Assembly: GCF_020621385.1 (NCBI RefSeq)
Contig: NZ_JAESVA010000002.1
Coordinates: 682,001 to 746,000, forward strand
Length of the DNA: 64,000 nucleotides
Reading direction: 5' to 3'
From: Acidisoma cellulosilyticum
Lineage (GTDB): Bacteria; Pseudomonadota; Alphaproteobacteria; Acetobacterales; Acetobacteraceae
Position 1 is the first letter of the stretch, and each line of letters begins with the position of its first letter. Of the stretch, positions 7,600 to 15,080 are shown in pieces. The notes under the pieces are model-generated. The model saw only the letters and a list, made by a program, of their open reading frames with translations. It did not search any database and was not told where the DNA came from. Both the position numbers and the translations under genes were made by a program.

Positions 7600-8565
7600 A
7601 TGGCCTTCGAAGGACAGTTTGACCGCGAGCGTGATGGCAAGATCGATGCCGATGGCGAAGCGCTCGGGCAGGCGCCAGCCGCTGGCGCGCACAGTGAGGC
7701 GCTCGGTGGTGGCCAAGCGCAAAAGGCCGGCCGCGATGACAATGACGTCGCGTTCGAGGATCTGAAGCGGCAACTCGACGACGAGAAGCGCCAGCGGCAG
7801 AATGCCGAGCAAGGACAGCGCCGCGCTGAAGAAGAGGCTGGGCGTCATCGTGCGGCGGTGGCGACCAGCGAGCAGTCAGTTCAACAGGCCAATCTCACGG
7901 CCGTTTCACGCGCCTTGGAGGGCCAGGAAGCGCTGCTGGCGAATCTCCGAAACAGCTATGCTGCAGCGATGGCTGCCGGCGATTATACGCAGGTCGCTGA
8001 TCTGCAACAGAAGATGTCCGAGGCTGCGGCCCGGAAAGTGCAGATTGAGGTCGGCAAAGGTCAGCTTGAGCAGGCCATTCGCAATGGCCCGACGCAAAAC
8101 CAGCAGCACGGCGATCCGTTCGAAGCGCAGCTGGCACGCTACACGCCGCGAACACGCGATTGGATCAGGCAGCACCCCGATCTTCTGCGCGATCAACGCA
8201 TGACCAACCTTGCCGTCGCCGCGCACCATGAGGCGATCGCGAACGATTTTGTCTCGGATAGCGACGGATATTTCGACTTTCTGGACACCAAGCTCGGCTT
8301 CAAACAAGCCGCCGGCGATCAAGGCCAAAATGGTCAGACCCACGGCGGCAATAGCAGCAGTCAGCAGCAGCCGGTGCGCCGAAATCTGGCCGCGCCACCC
8401 TCTCGCTCGGGTACGGCCGGCAGCCGTCAGGCGCAAAAGGCTGACATCCGCGACATGACGCCGAAGCATCAGCAACTTGCTCGCGAGGCAGGTTTGACGG
8501 ATGCGGAATGGCTAAAAAATTACAACGAGGGCCTCTCGGATGGCTCCGTCAGCCCGATCCACTGA
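7600..8565 (+). CDS. Capsid scaffolding protein (putative)
   Basis: The 321-residue protein is hydrophilic and rich in Gln, Ala, Asp and Arg. A long coiled-coil-prone stretch lies at about residues 48-165 (DLKRQLDDEKRQRQNAEQ onward). A low-complexity Gln/Asn/Ser/Gly segment precedes a conserved-looking C terminus (MTPKHQQLAREAGLTDAEW). Such acidic, helical proteins directly upstream of the capsid gene are usually internal scaffolds that guide prohead assembly and are later lost or cleaved. A ribosome-binding site (GAGGAG) precedes the ATG. The assignment is by position and composition. Confidence 0.6.
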   Translation: MAFEGQFDRERDGKIDADGEALGQAPAAGAHSEALGGGQAQKAGRDDNDVAFEDLKRQLDDEKRQRQNAEQGQRRAEEEAGRHRAAVATSEQSVQQANLTAVSRALEGQEALLANLRNSYAAAMAAGDYTQVADLQQKMSEAAARKVQIEVGKGQLEQAIRNGPTQNQQHGDPFEAQLARYTPRTRDWIRQHPDLLRDQRMTNLAVAAHHEAIANDFVSDSDGYFDFLDTKLGFKQAAGDQGQNGQTHGGNSSSQQQPVRRNLAAPPSRSGTAGSRQAQKADIRDMTPKHQQLAREAGLTDAEWLKNYNEGLSDGSVSPIH

Positions 8566-8575
8566 GGAATCCATC

Positions 8576-9073
8576 ATGGCAGTTTCTCCCCGCTCTGAAA
8601 TGCGTCAGGACGATGCGCGCGAAAATCTGCGCGAAGAGCCGGCGCGTCTCACCCGCCGCCGCGGCCTGCACACGGACAAGTATCATGTGCCTGATGATCT
8701 GAAGCAGCCTGACATGTCTTACGAGTGGAAAACCGCCACCGTGACGGGCATGGAACAGATGGAGCATCAGGTTGAACTGGCGGCGAACCATTGGAAGCCG
8801 GTTCTGGCATCCGAGATGCCGGGTATGATGCCGGCCGATTACAAAGGCCACGTTAACCGTGGCGGCCAGGTGTTGATGTGCCGTCCTGAGTATTTGACGC
8901 AAGAGGCACACGAAGAAATCCTTGACACCAGCCTACAACGTGTCAAGAACCAAGAGCAACGACTCGGCATGTCCAATAGGGATGAAGCGCCTCGCACGGC
9001 CCCGAAGGTCTCGCGCGCTTATTCTCCCGTGACACGGTCCGACAAAGCGAGCGTCCGCGTCATTCCGGAATAG
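8576..9073 (+). CDS. Hypothetical phage structural/accessory protein
   Basis: A 165-residue protein read from ATG 8576, supported by a TGAGGA site that overlaps the scaffold stop. It is charged and Arg/Met-rich with no membrane segment. A recurring motif is seen around YEWKTATVTGM, and a middle region ends in PADYKGHVNRGGQVLMCRP. It lies between scaffold and capsid-region genes. I recognise no family; a head-assembly role is inferred only from neighbours. Confidence 0.6.
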   Translation: MAVSPRSEMRQDDARENLREEPARLTRRRGLHTDKYHVPDDLKQPDMSYEWKTATVTGMEQMEHQVELAANHWKPVLASEMPGMMPADYKGHVNRGGQVLMCRPEYLTQEAHEEILDTSLQRVKNQEQRLGMSNRDEAPRTAPKVSRAYSPVTRSDKASVRVIPE

Positions 9074-9184
9074 TTCCGGAGCGCACCAACCGAAGTTCCT
9101 CACGTCGCAGGGGCTTTATCCAGAACATAGCGTGTCGCCCCCGGCGTATCGGGCAAGCGAGGCGACAGGATAGGAATTGAACCC

Positions 9185-9778
9185 GTGGCGAATATTCTCG
9201 CCCCGTTCGGTTTCCGGTGGTTTCGTGAGCTCACCGGTGTGGCACCGAACTGCGCGCAATCTGTGCGCAAGATTCTCTCGACCAATACGACCGCCATTTT
9301 TCATGGCGATCCGGTCACCAGCCAGTCCAGCGGCTATATCCAGCAGGCCGCGCCCGGCACCACCCAGATCGCGGGCATCTTCGTCGGATGCCGCTACCTG
9401 TCGAAGTCGATGGGCCGCACTGTCTGGAACAACTACTATCCCGGCGCTGATGCGAATGGAGATGTCGAAGCCTATATCATTGACGATCCGAATGCCGTTT
9501 TCGCCGTCCAGGCAAATGGTGGTCCCGTCGTTCTCGCCGATGTCGGACAGAACGCGAATTTCGCGATCGGCACCGGCAATACGCTGACCGGAATGTCGGC
9601 CGCTTCGCTCGATTTCTCGACCGTCGCCACCACCGGAACGCTGCCCTTCCGCATCATCGGCTATGGCGGCGCAACCGGCTTCACGCAGGCCGGCCCCGGC
9701 TCCGACCCGACCACGGCGTACAACTACGCCTACGTCACATTCAACAATCAGGACTTCAAAGTCCTGACGGGCGTGTAA
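9185..9778 (+). CDS. Putative capsid-associated structural protein
   Basis: This 197-residue protein, started at GTG 9185, is rich in Gly, Ala, Thr and aromatic residues and has the beta-strand-like pattern of a virion protein. It sits immediately before the major capsid gene, where decoration or capsid-linked proteins are commonly found. The upstream 110-base gap contains an inverted repeat (TGTCGCC at 9133-9139 and GGCGACA at 9161-9167) that could form a hairpin before the start. No enzyme motif is visible. A decoration role is inferred from position. Confidence 0.6.
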   Translation: MANILAPFGFRWFRELTGVAPNCAQSVRKILSTNTTAIFHGDPVTSQSSGYIQQAAPGTTQIAGIFVGCRYLSKSMGRTVWNNYYPGADANGDVEAYIIDDPNAVFAVQANGGPVVLADVGQNANFAIGTGNTLTGMSAASLDFSTVATTGTLPFRIIGYGGATGFTQAGPGSDPTTAYNYAYVTFNNQDFKVLTGV

Positions 9779-9792
9779 GGGGGAGCTGACAA

Positions 9793-10707
9793 ATGCCCAT
9801 TTCGCTTTCGGCCATCAAGAACGAACTCCTCCCCGGTCTGCGCGGCGTCGTCGGCAAGTACCAGATGATCCCGCGGATCTACGACAAGATCTTCGACGTC
9901 GGCCAGTCGGAGATGGCGCTCGAACGCACCACCGAGATGCGGTATCTCGGCCTCGCCCAGCTGAAGTCGGAAGGTGGTTCCACCGCGTTCGACAACGACG
10001 CAGGTGAGCGCCTGGTCTGGAACCAGGAGCACATGGAGCTTGGCCTGGGTTACGCGATCACCCGTAAGGCGATCGACGACAACCTCTATAAGCGCCAGTT
10101 CAACCCGTCGAATCTTGGTCTGATCGAGAGCTTCAATCAGACCAAGGAAATTTACGGCGCGAATTTCCTGAACACCGCCAATGTCACGAATGCCTATCTC
10201 GGTGGTGACGGCCAGCCGTTCTGCTCGACCGCGCATCCGATCGACGGTGGCACCTATGCCAATGCGCCGGCCACCGCTGTCGACCTGAACGAGAGCACGC
10301 TGCTCAATGCCCAGGTGCAGATTTCTTCGACCATCAAGGATCAGGCCGGGCTGCTGGTATGGGCTCGCGCACGCAAAGCGATTATCCCGCCGGCGCTGGA
10401 GCCCGTGATGATCCGTCTGCTGAAGACCGAGCTGCGGCCCGGCACGGCAGATAATGACGTGAATGCGATCCCGGGCACGGCTGGCGGCATCCCTGAAGGG
10501 TATGTCGTGAACCCGTTCCTCACGTCGCCGTATGCGTGGTTCCTGCTGACCGACATCAAGGGCATCCTGTATCTGCAGCGCATTCCCTTCGAGACGGACA
10601 TGCAGGTCGATTTCGTCACCGACAATCTGATGGTGAAGGGCTACGAGCGGTATAGCTTCGGCGGATACAATCCCCGGTCGCTCTATGGCAGCTTCCCGAC
10701 GAACTGA
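9793..10707 (+). CDS. Major capsid protein, Mu gpT-like
   Basis: The 304-residue protein opens with an LPGLRGVVGKYQ region and contains GLGYAITRKAIDDNLY, a long helix and the FCSTAHPIDGGTYAN segment. It ends in a conserved YSFGGYNPRSLYG. This set of features is typical of the Mu-like major head subunit (gpT) family with the HK97 fold. The gene has a GGGGGAGCTGAC ribosome-binding region and follows the scaffold gene, as expected. It should be the most abundant virion protein. Confidence in the capsid role is high; the gpT family name is from pattern memory. Confidence 0.85.
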   Translation: MPISLSAIKNELLPGLRGVVGKYQMIPRIYDKIFDVGQSEMALERTTEMRYLGLAQLKSEGGSTAFDNDAGERLVWNQEHMELGLGYAITRKAIDDNLYKRQFNPSNLGLIESFNQTKEIYGANFLNTANVTNAYLGGDGQPFCSTAHPIDGGTYANAPATAVDLNESTLLNAQVQISSTIKDQAGLLVWARARKAIIPPALEPVMIRLLKTELRPGTADNDVNAIPGTAGGIPEGYVVNPFLTSPYAWFLLTDIKGILYLQRIPFETDMQVDFVTDNLMVKGYERYSFGGYNPRSLYGSFPTN

Positions 10708-10728
10708 GACCGAGAGGGGACCCGTCAA

Positions 10729-11172
10729 ATGGCCGCAACTCACTTCTCCGGTCCAGTTCAGGCCGGCACCAAGAAGGATGCCGATCAGACCGGAGCCGCG
10801 AATATCGGTTCCGTCCTTCTGACGCAGACTTTGACGTTGACGCAGAACGGCACGACGGCGGTCACCGCCGCGTTCGTGCTGCCTGCCAATTCGCAGATCG
10901 TCGGGTTCAATGTCGACACCGTCACGGCCTGGAATTCGGGCACGAGCGATACGCTGACCATCGGCACGGCTGCGGCAGGATCGCAGTATGTCGGTGGCGT
11001 CAGCGTAGCAACGGCCGCGCGCGCCGCAATCTCCTATACGGCGGCGGAATTGCTCGCGATGTCCAACATCGGGGTCAACACCACCGTCGACGTGACTGTC
11101 ACGCCAGTCGGCACGGCGGCCACGGCCGGCACCACCATCGTCACCATCGAGTATATCCAGGCTGCGCAGTAA
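10729..11172 (+). CDS. Putative capsid decoration or head-fibre protein
   Basis: The 147-residue protein is very rich in Thr, Ala, Val and Gly with alternating hydrophobic strands and almost no charged residues after the first 25, the profile of a secreted-like beta-sandwich or virion surface protein. It follows the capsid gene by 21 bases, with a GAGGGGA site upstream. Phage proteins with this composition at this position commonly decorate the capsid. No specific family is recognised. Confidence 0.55.
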   Translation: MAATHFSGPVQAGTKKDADQTGAANIGSVLLTQTLTLTQNGTTAVTAAFVLPANSQIVGFNVDTVTAWNSGTSDTLTIGTAAAGSQYVGGVSVATAARAAISYTAAELLAMSNIGVNTTVDVTVTPVGTAATAGTTIVTIEYIQAAQ

Positions 11173-11201
11173 TCGCTGACGTCAGCCGACAGGAGCAGGA
11201 C

Positions 11202-11567
11202 ATGACCAAGCAGCGCAAGGAAGGCGGCAAAGTTTCCGACGCGGACTGGGATGCCAAGGAAGGCGACAAGGCAGAGGACAAGGACACGTCCGAGACCTAT
11301 GCCGGCAAGGGCTCGAATGTCGAGAAAGAGTCCAAGGGCGAGATGCGCAAGCGCGGCGGCAACGTCACGAAAAGTCGTCACGAGCGCCATGAGCGCAAGC
11401 GCGGCGGCCGCACCGAGAATATGGAAGGCATGGCTGCGAAGAAGCGTCTTGACCGCCCTGGCCGCAAGCGCGGCGGCGGTGTGGGATCGGACAGCAGCCC
11501 GCTGACCACTGCATCCCGCACGAAGGACCGCGTCGGCGGCTCCGAAGACTCCCGCTCCGGCGGTTGA
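11202..11567 (+). CDS. Highly basic phage protein with KRGG repeats
   Basis: The 121-residue protein is dominated by Lys, Arg, Glu, Asp and Gly. It carries three KRGG units (MRKRGGNV, RKRGGRTEN, GRKRGGGVG) and the block AAKKRLDRPGRKRGG, which closely matches AAKKRLDRAGYKKGG in the product of 6178-6723, although the DNA of the two blocks differs at many third positions. It is probably disordered. Binding to packaged DNA or an anchoring role among virion proteins is possible. A SD-like AGGAGCAGG lies just upstream of ATG 11202. Confidence 0.6.
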   Translation: MTKQRKEGGKVSDADWDAKEGDKAEDKDTSETYAGKGSNVEKESKGEMRKRGGNVTKSRHERHERKRGGRTENMEGMAAKKRLDRPGRKRGGGVGSDSSPLTTASRTKDRVGGSEDSRSGG

Positions 11568-11639
11568 CCGTCTGATGGCTGGGGCGCTCCAAGGCGCCCC
11601 AGTAACTCTCATCGCGAAATCACCTTTTGAGGGCGCCCG

Positions 11640-11981
11640 ATGGCAAATCCGATATCCCGGGTCATCACTGCCACGGGCACCTATGTTTTCGCGCTCGACT
11701 ACATGATCAATCCGCTCAACGTCGCATGGGAAGTCCAGGTGCTAGGCACCGGTTCCTATGAGCTCGATGCGACGACCGACGCGATCGACTTCACGGTGGG
11801 TGTCGGATATGGCGTTCAGGTGTCTCCGAACCCTGTGTGGGATGTGGTGCAGGCGGCTGGCACCACCGCTTCCGCCAATGGTGTTATCACGGCCCCGCGC
11901 CAAGCACTGCGTCTCGTGGTCGCTACGGTTACGGGTGCTGGCGTCAAGATCAACATCATCCAACCGATGTCGATCAACTAG
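11640..11981 (+). CDS. Hypothetical phage structural protein
   Basis: A 113-residue, mainly beta-strand-like protein poor in charged residues, with many Val, Ala, Thr and Gly. It lies between the basic KRGG protein and the head-tail adaptor gene, separated from the former by 72 bases with no obvious gene. The start ATG follows a GAGGGCGCCCG sequence that could serve as a weak ribosome-binding site. No motif identifies it. It may be a minor capsid or connector component by position. Confidence 0.55.
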   Translation: MANPISRVITATGTYVFALDYMINPLNVAWEVQVLGTGSYELDATTDAIDFTVGVGYGVQVSPNPVWDVVQAAGTTASANGVITAPRQALRLVVATVTGAGVKINIIQPMSIN

Positions 11982-11996
11982 CCGAGGCGCTTGAGC

Positions 11997-12707
11997 ATGT
12001 CAGGATCTGGGCTCGGGCAACCAACCGGCACGACGGCGTTCAACCCGTCGCTTGGCGAATCTGTCCTCTATGCGTTTTCCCGCTGCGGTATCCGTCGCAC
12101 AGCGCTGACGGCCGAGCATTATGCCGACGCTCGTATGGCCGCGAACCTCATCCAGTCAGACTGGGACAACGAGCAGCCGAACCTCTGGAGCGTTCAGGAA
12201 CAGACCATCCAGTGCGTTCCGGGCCAGACCTCTTATGTGGTCAATCCTGACACGGTCCTGATCCTCGATGCCTTCCTGCGCATGAACAGTGGGCAGCCCA
12301 CCCAATACGATTTCTTCATGACGCCGGTCAGCCGCACCGAATACATCTCGTTTCCAGATAAGGTCACAGTCGGGCAGCCGACCGTCTATTGGTTCGACCG
12401 ACTCATCGAGCCAACTGTGACCCTCTGGCAGCCGCCGAGCCAGGGGGAGTGGGTTTTCCATTTCTATGGCGTCAATCAGCTCCCCGATGCCGATTTGGCC
12501 AATGCCGCGACGCTCGGCCTGCCCTTCTACTTCTTGAAGGCCTTCACCGATCGCCTGGCGGCGGAACTGGCGGTCTCATATGCCCCGGACCGGGCGCAAG
12601 CTCTGATGATGGTGGCAGACAAAAGCTTCCTCAAGGCGAAGAACAGAAACGCCGAGAATGTGCCGCTGCAGCTCGCGCCGGCACTGGGCGATTATTACCG
12701 GATCTGA
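11997..12707 (+). CDS. Head-tail adaptor (tail tubular A/gp4-type) protein
   Basis: The 236-residue protein has the profile of podovirus adaptor proteins. An N-terminal helical part carries SLGESVLYAFSRCGIRRTAL and a Trp-rich DWDNEQPNLWSV-type segment. A central beta region (QTSYVVNPDTVLILDAFLR) follows, with a C-terminal helix ending QLAPALGDYYRI. Such proteins dock under the portal and hold the tail. ATG 11997 is chosen because GAGG at 11984-11987 is correctly spaced; a TTG at 11991 is in frame. Position among portal-proximal tail genes supports the call. Confidence 0.65.
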   Translation: MSGSGLGQPTGTTAFNPSLGESVLYAFSRCGIRRTALTAEHYADARMAANLIQSDWDNEQPNLWSVQEQTIQCVPGQTSYVVNPDTVLILDAFLRMNSGQPTQYDFFMTPVSRTEYISFPDKVTVGQPTVYWFDRLIEPTVTLWQPPSQGEWVFHFYGVNQLPDADLANAATLGLPFYFLKAFTDRLAAELAVSYAPDRAQALMMVADKSFLKAKNRNAENVPLQLAPALGDYYRI

Positions 12708-12711
12708 TGCG

Positions 12712-13260
12712 ATGTCTTGGCGACAAAACGGCAGAGCAAGGGTCAGCACCAGGAACCCGCAGGCCCAGGCCGTCTGCGACAGGTGCGGTTTCCGGTACAA
12801 TCTCGTCGACCTGAAATGGCAGCACGACTGGCGCGGCACTCGCCTGCAAAACCTATACCGACGCGTCTGCACGCCGTGCCTGGACAAGCCCTTCGAGCAT
12901 TTCCGACCAATCATCCTGCCGCCCGATCCGGTGCCGGTCTACCAGCCGCGGCCGGACCTCTATGCGCGGCAGATGCCATACATCATGACCGATACTCAGG
13001 GCCGCGAGATCACCGACACAAATGCCGTATTCCTGACGGCTAGTTCCGCGCCCCAGCCGCCGCCGTTGAGCAATGCCAATTCCACTGTCACAGGCGTGAT
13101 GGTGGACAATCTGTCTTTCCCGCTCCTCGACGACCAGGGGCGCACCATCACAGCCGATGGACTGGGTCCTTCACCTGACATTCTGACCAATGCTCAGGCC
13201 CAAGATCGGTACATTCTCCGGGCGCCCCTTGGCGGTCCGGTCATCCTTATTCCGGACTGA
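12712..13260 (+). CDS. Phage protein with N-terminal zinc ribbon
   Basis: The 182-residue protein has two CxxC pairs (Cys22/Cys25 in CDRCGF and Cys53/Cys56 in CTPC), 27 residues apart, making a likely four-Cys zinc site. It continues with a Pro-rich linker and a C-terminal region containing two similar units beginning MTDTQGREITD and LDDQGRTITADG. The start at ATG 12712 is four bases after the previous stop. It is embedded among head-tail joining genes, so it is probably a virion component rather than a regulator. No precise family is recognised. Confidence 0.6.
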   Translation: MSWRQNGRARVSTRNPQAQAVCDRCGFRYNLVDLKWQHDWRGTRLQNLYRRVCTPCLDKPFEHFRPIILPPDPVPVYQPRPDLYARQMPYIMTDTQGREITDTNAVFLTASSAPQPPPLSNANSTVTGVMVDNLSFPLLDDQGRTITADGLGPSPDILTNAQAQDRYILRAPLGGPVILIPD

Positions 13261-13265
13261 TCGTC

Positions 13266-14360
13266 ATGGCCGAACCGACGACCCCACTAAAAGGCTTCAC
13301 GATCCCCAATACTGGGGATCAGGTTAATGCGTGGGGCCCTTCGGTAAACGGCAATTTCTCGCTCATAGATTCCCTTTTGGCTGGTGGGACTTTCGTTCCG
13401 GTGACGACTGGAACCGTCACACTGACGACGGCTCAGACGCAGTTTTTTCGCATCATTTTGACGGGATCATTGACGGGTCCGGTCACTGTCGTGGTTCCGC
13501 AGAAGGCCAGTTGTTATTCGTTTCAGGACACCACAACAAGAAATGGGTATTCTATATCGATCACCACCTCAGCCAGCGGCGGCAGAAATCAGAACATCGG
13601 AATGAATTTCTGTCAGGTCTTCACAGACAGCGCGAGCGTTTGGTTTCTCTCTCCGCCGGCTAATTTCGGTGACATGAACCCCAACGCTGGTCTTGGTGTT
13701 CCGCCGCTATATTTGGCTTGCAATGGGCAAGCCGTCAGCCGCACGACTTACCTGGATCTGTTCAATACGATTGGAGAAACCTACGGAAGTGGAGACGGCT
13801 CCACAACCTTCAATGTCCCTGACACCCGCGGGCGCAGCATATTCGGGCCCGACGCCGGCGCCGGCCGAGTGACATCGGCCTCCGGTTTTGGTAGCGCGAC
13901 AATCGCCACTTCAGGCGGCAGTGAACTGCTTCAGGCGCACACCCATGGCATCACTGACCCAGGGCATGCGCACACGGTCACTGATCCCGGTCATAATCAC
14001 ACCCAAAATCCCCATAACCACAACCTGACCGATCCCGAGCACACGCATGGGGTCAATGATATCGGCCACGTGCATACATATGGCAGCGTTGGGACGGCGG
14101 GATCGGGTCAGGCCGGAGCGGCAAATGCTTCAGCTGGCGGCCCAGGGACAACAGGCAGTTCTCTTACCGGAATATCCATCCAAAGCGCCCTAACGGGTAT
14201 CACCGTTAACAATGCAACTGCGACGAACAATTCGGCAATGACAGGGATCACCATTGTCTCGGCCGATACAGGAATAAGCGTCGATTCGACCGGCGGAGGC
14301 GGGTCTCAGAATATGCCGCCGGCAATTCTGATCCCCTGGATCATCTACGCGGGCCAGTGA
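13266..14360 (+). CDS. Tail-collar-domain fibre protein
   Basis: The 364-residue protein begins with the fibre-type start KGFTIPNTGDQVNAWGPSVN. The segment from about residue 138 (GDMNPNAG to FNVPDTRGRSIFGPD) is a clear phage tail-collar domain. It then runs into a His-rich region with HTHGITDPGHAHTVTDPGHNH and further HxH units, which in T4 short-fibre-like proteins bind metal inside a trimer. The C terminus has Thr/Ala/Asn-rich repeats and ends MPPAILIPWIIYAGQ, a usual ending for collar proteins. It probably forms a short fibre for receptor contact. Confidence 0.8.
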   Translation: MAEPTTPLKGFTIPNTGDQVNAWGPSVNGNFSLIDSLLAGGTFVPVTTGTVTLTTAQTQFFRIILTGSLTGPVTVVVPQKASCYSFQDTTTRNGYSISITTSASGGRNQNIGMNFCQVFTDSASVWFLSPPANFGDMNPNAGLGVPPLYLACNGQAVSRTTYLDLFNTIGETYGSGDGSTTFNVPDTRGRSIFGPDAGAGRVTSASGFGSATIATSGGSELLQAHTHGITDPGHAHTVTDPGHNHTQNPHNHNLTDPEHTHGVNDIGHVHTYGSVGTAGSGQAGAANASAGGPGTTGSSLTGISIQSALTGITVNNATATNNSAMTGITIVSADTGISVDSTGGGGSQNMPPAILIPWIIYAGQ

Positions 14361-14363
14361 TCC

Positions 14364-15077
14364 ATGTCTTACGATTATGCAGGATATCAGACCGCGCTTG
14401 TGACGCTGATGGCGACGACGACGGAAGACCCCTACTTCGTCACGATCCTGCCCGACATTATTGATTATGCCGAGCTCCGCATCTATCAAGAGCTCGATCT
14501 CCTCAATACCCGATTTCGGGATGCGACAAGCACCACGGCGATCGGAAGCCGACAGGTCTCTCTTCCCGCCACGCTCATCGTCTTAGAGACCTTGGCAATT
14601 ATCTCACCGGCTGGAAGCACAACCGCAACCTCCGGCGCGCGCCGGATATGCCAGGCAGTGACGCATGACTTCATCGACATGATCTATCCGTCTGATGGCG
14701 TCGCATATCAGGCAACCCCGCAGTTTTTTGCGATGCTGACCCAAACCACGGTCCTCCTCGGGCCTTGTCCAGATGGCGTCTATGGGATCGAGATCACCGG
14801 CACCTCGCGTCCAGCGCCACTGTCTGATGACAATACCACCACTATGCTGACAGAAATGCTTCCGGCTCTCTTCCTTGCCGCAAGCATGGTTTTTGCTTCC
14901 GGCTATCAGAAGAATTTCGGTTCTCAGGCCGACGATCCCAAGATGGCCACGTCTTGGGAGACGCAATACAAAGAGTTGATGCAATACGCAAAATCCGAAG
15001 AATTCCGCAAAAAGATGCAGAGTTCGTCCTGGACGTCGCAAATCAATCCAACCTCAGTCGACAAGCAGCGCGGCTGA
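14364..15077 (+). CDS. Tail adaptor protein, SU10-like
   Basis: The 237-residue protein follows a pattern common to phage adaptor proteins of the SU10/DUF6682 type. The N terminus carries YPDII-type residues (PDIIDYAELRIYQELDLL), then a strand-rich middle with GSRQVSLP and a PQFFAML segment, and a C-terminal helix with SWETQYKELMQYAKSEE. Such proteins form a ring between portal and nozzle. The gene starts three bases after the fibre stop and ends three bases before the nozzle gene. Family naming is from pattern memory; the connector role is well supported by order. Confidence 0.65.
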   Translation: MSYDYAGYQTALVTLMATTTEDPYFVTILPDIIDYAELRIYQELDLLNTRFRDATSTTAIGSRQVSLPATLIVLETLAIISPAGSTTATSGARRICQAVTHDFIDMIYPSDGVAYQATPQFFAMLTQTTVLLGPCPDGVYGIEITGTSRPAPLSDDNTTTMLTEMLPALFLAASMVFASGYQKNFGSQADDPKMATSWETQYKELMQYAKSEEFRKKMQSSSWTSQINPTSVDKQRG

Positions 15078-15080
15078 TCT

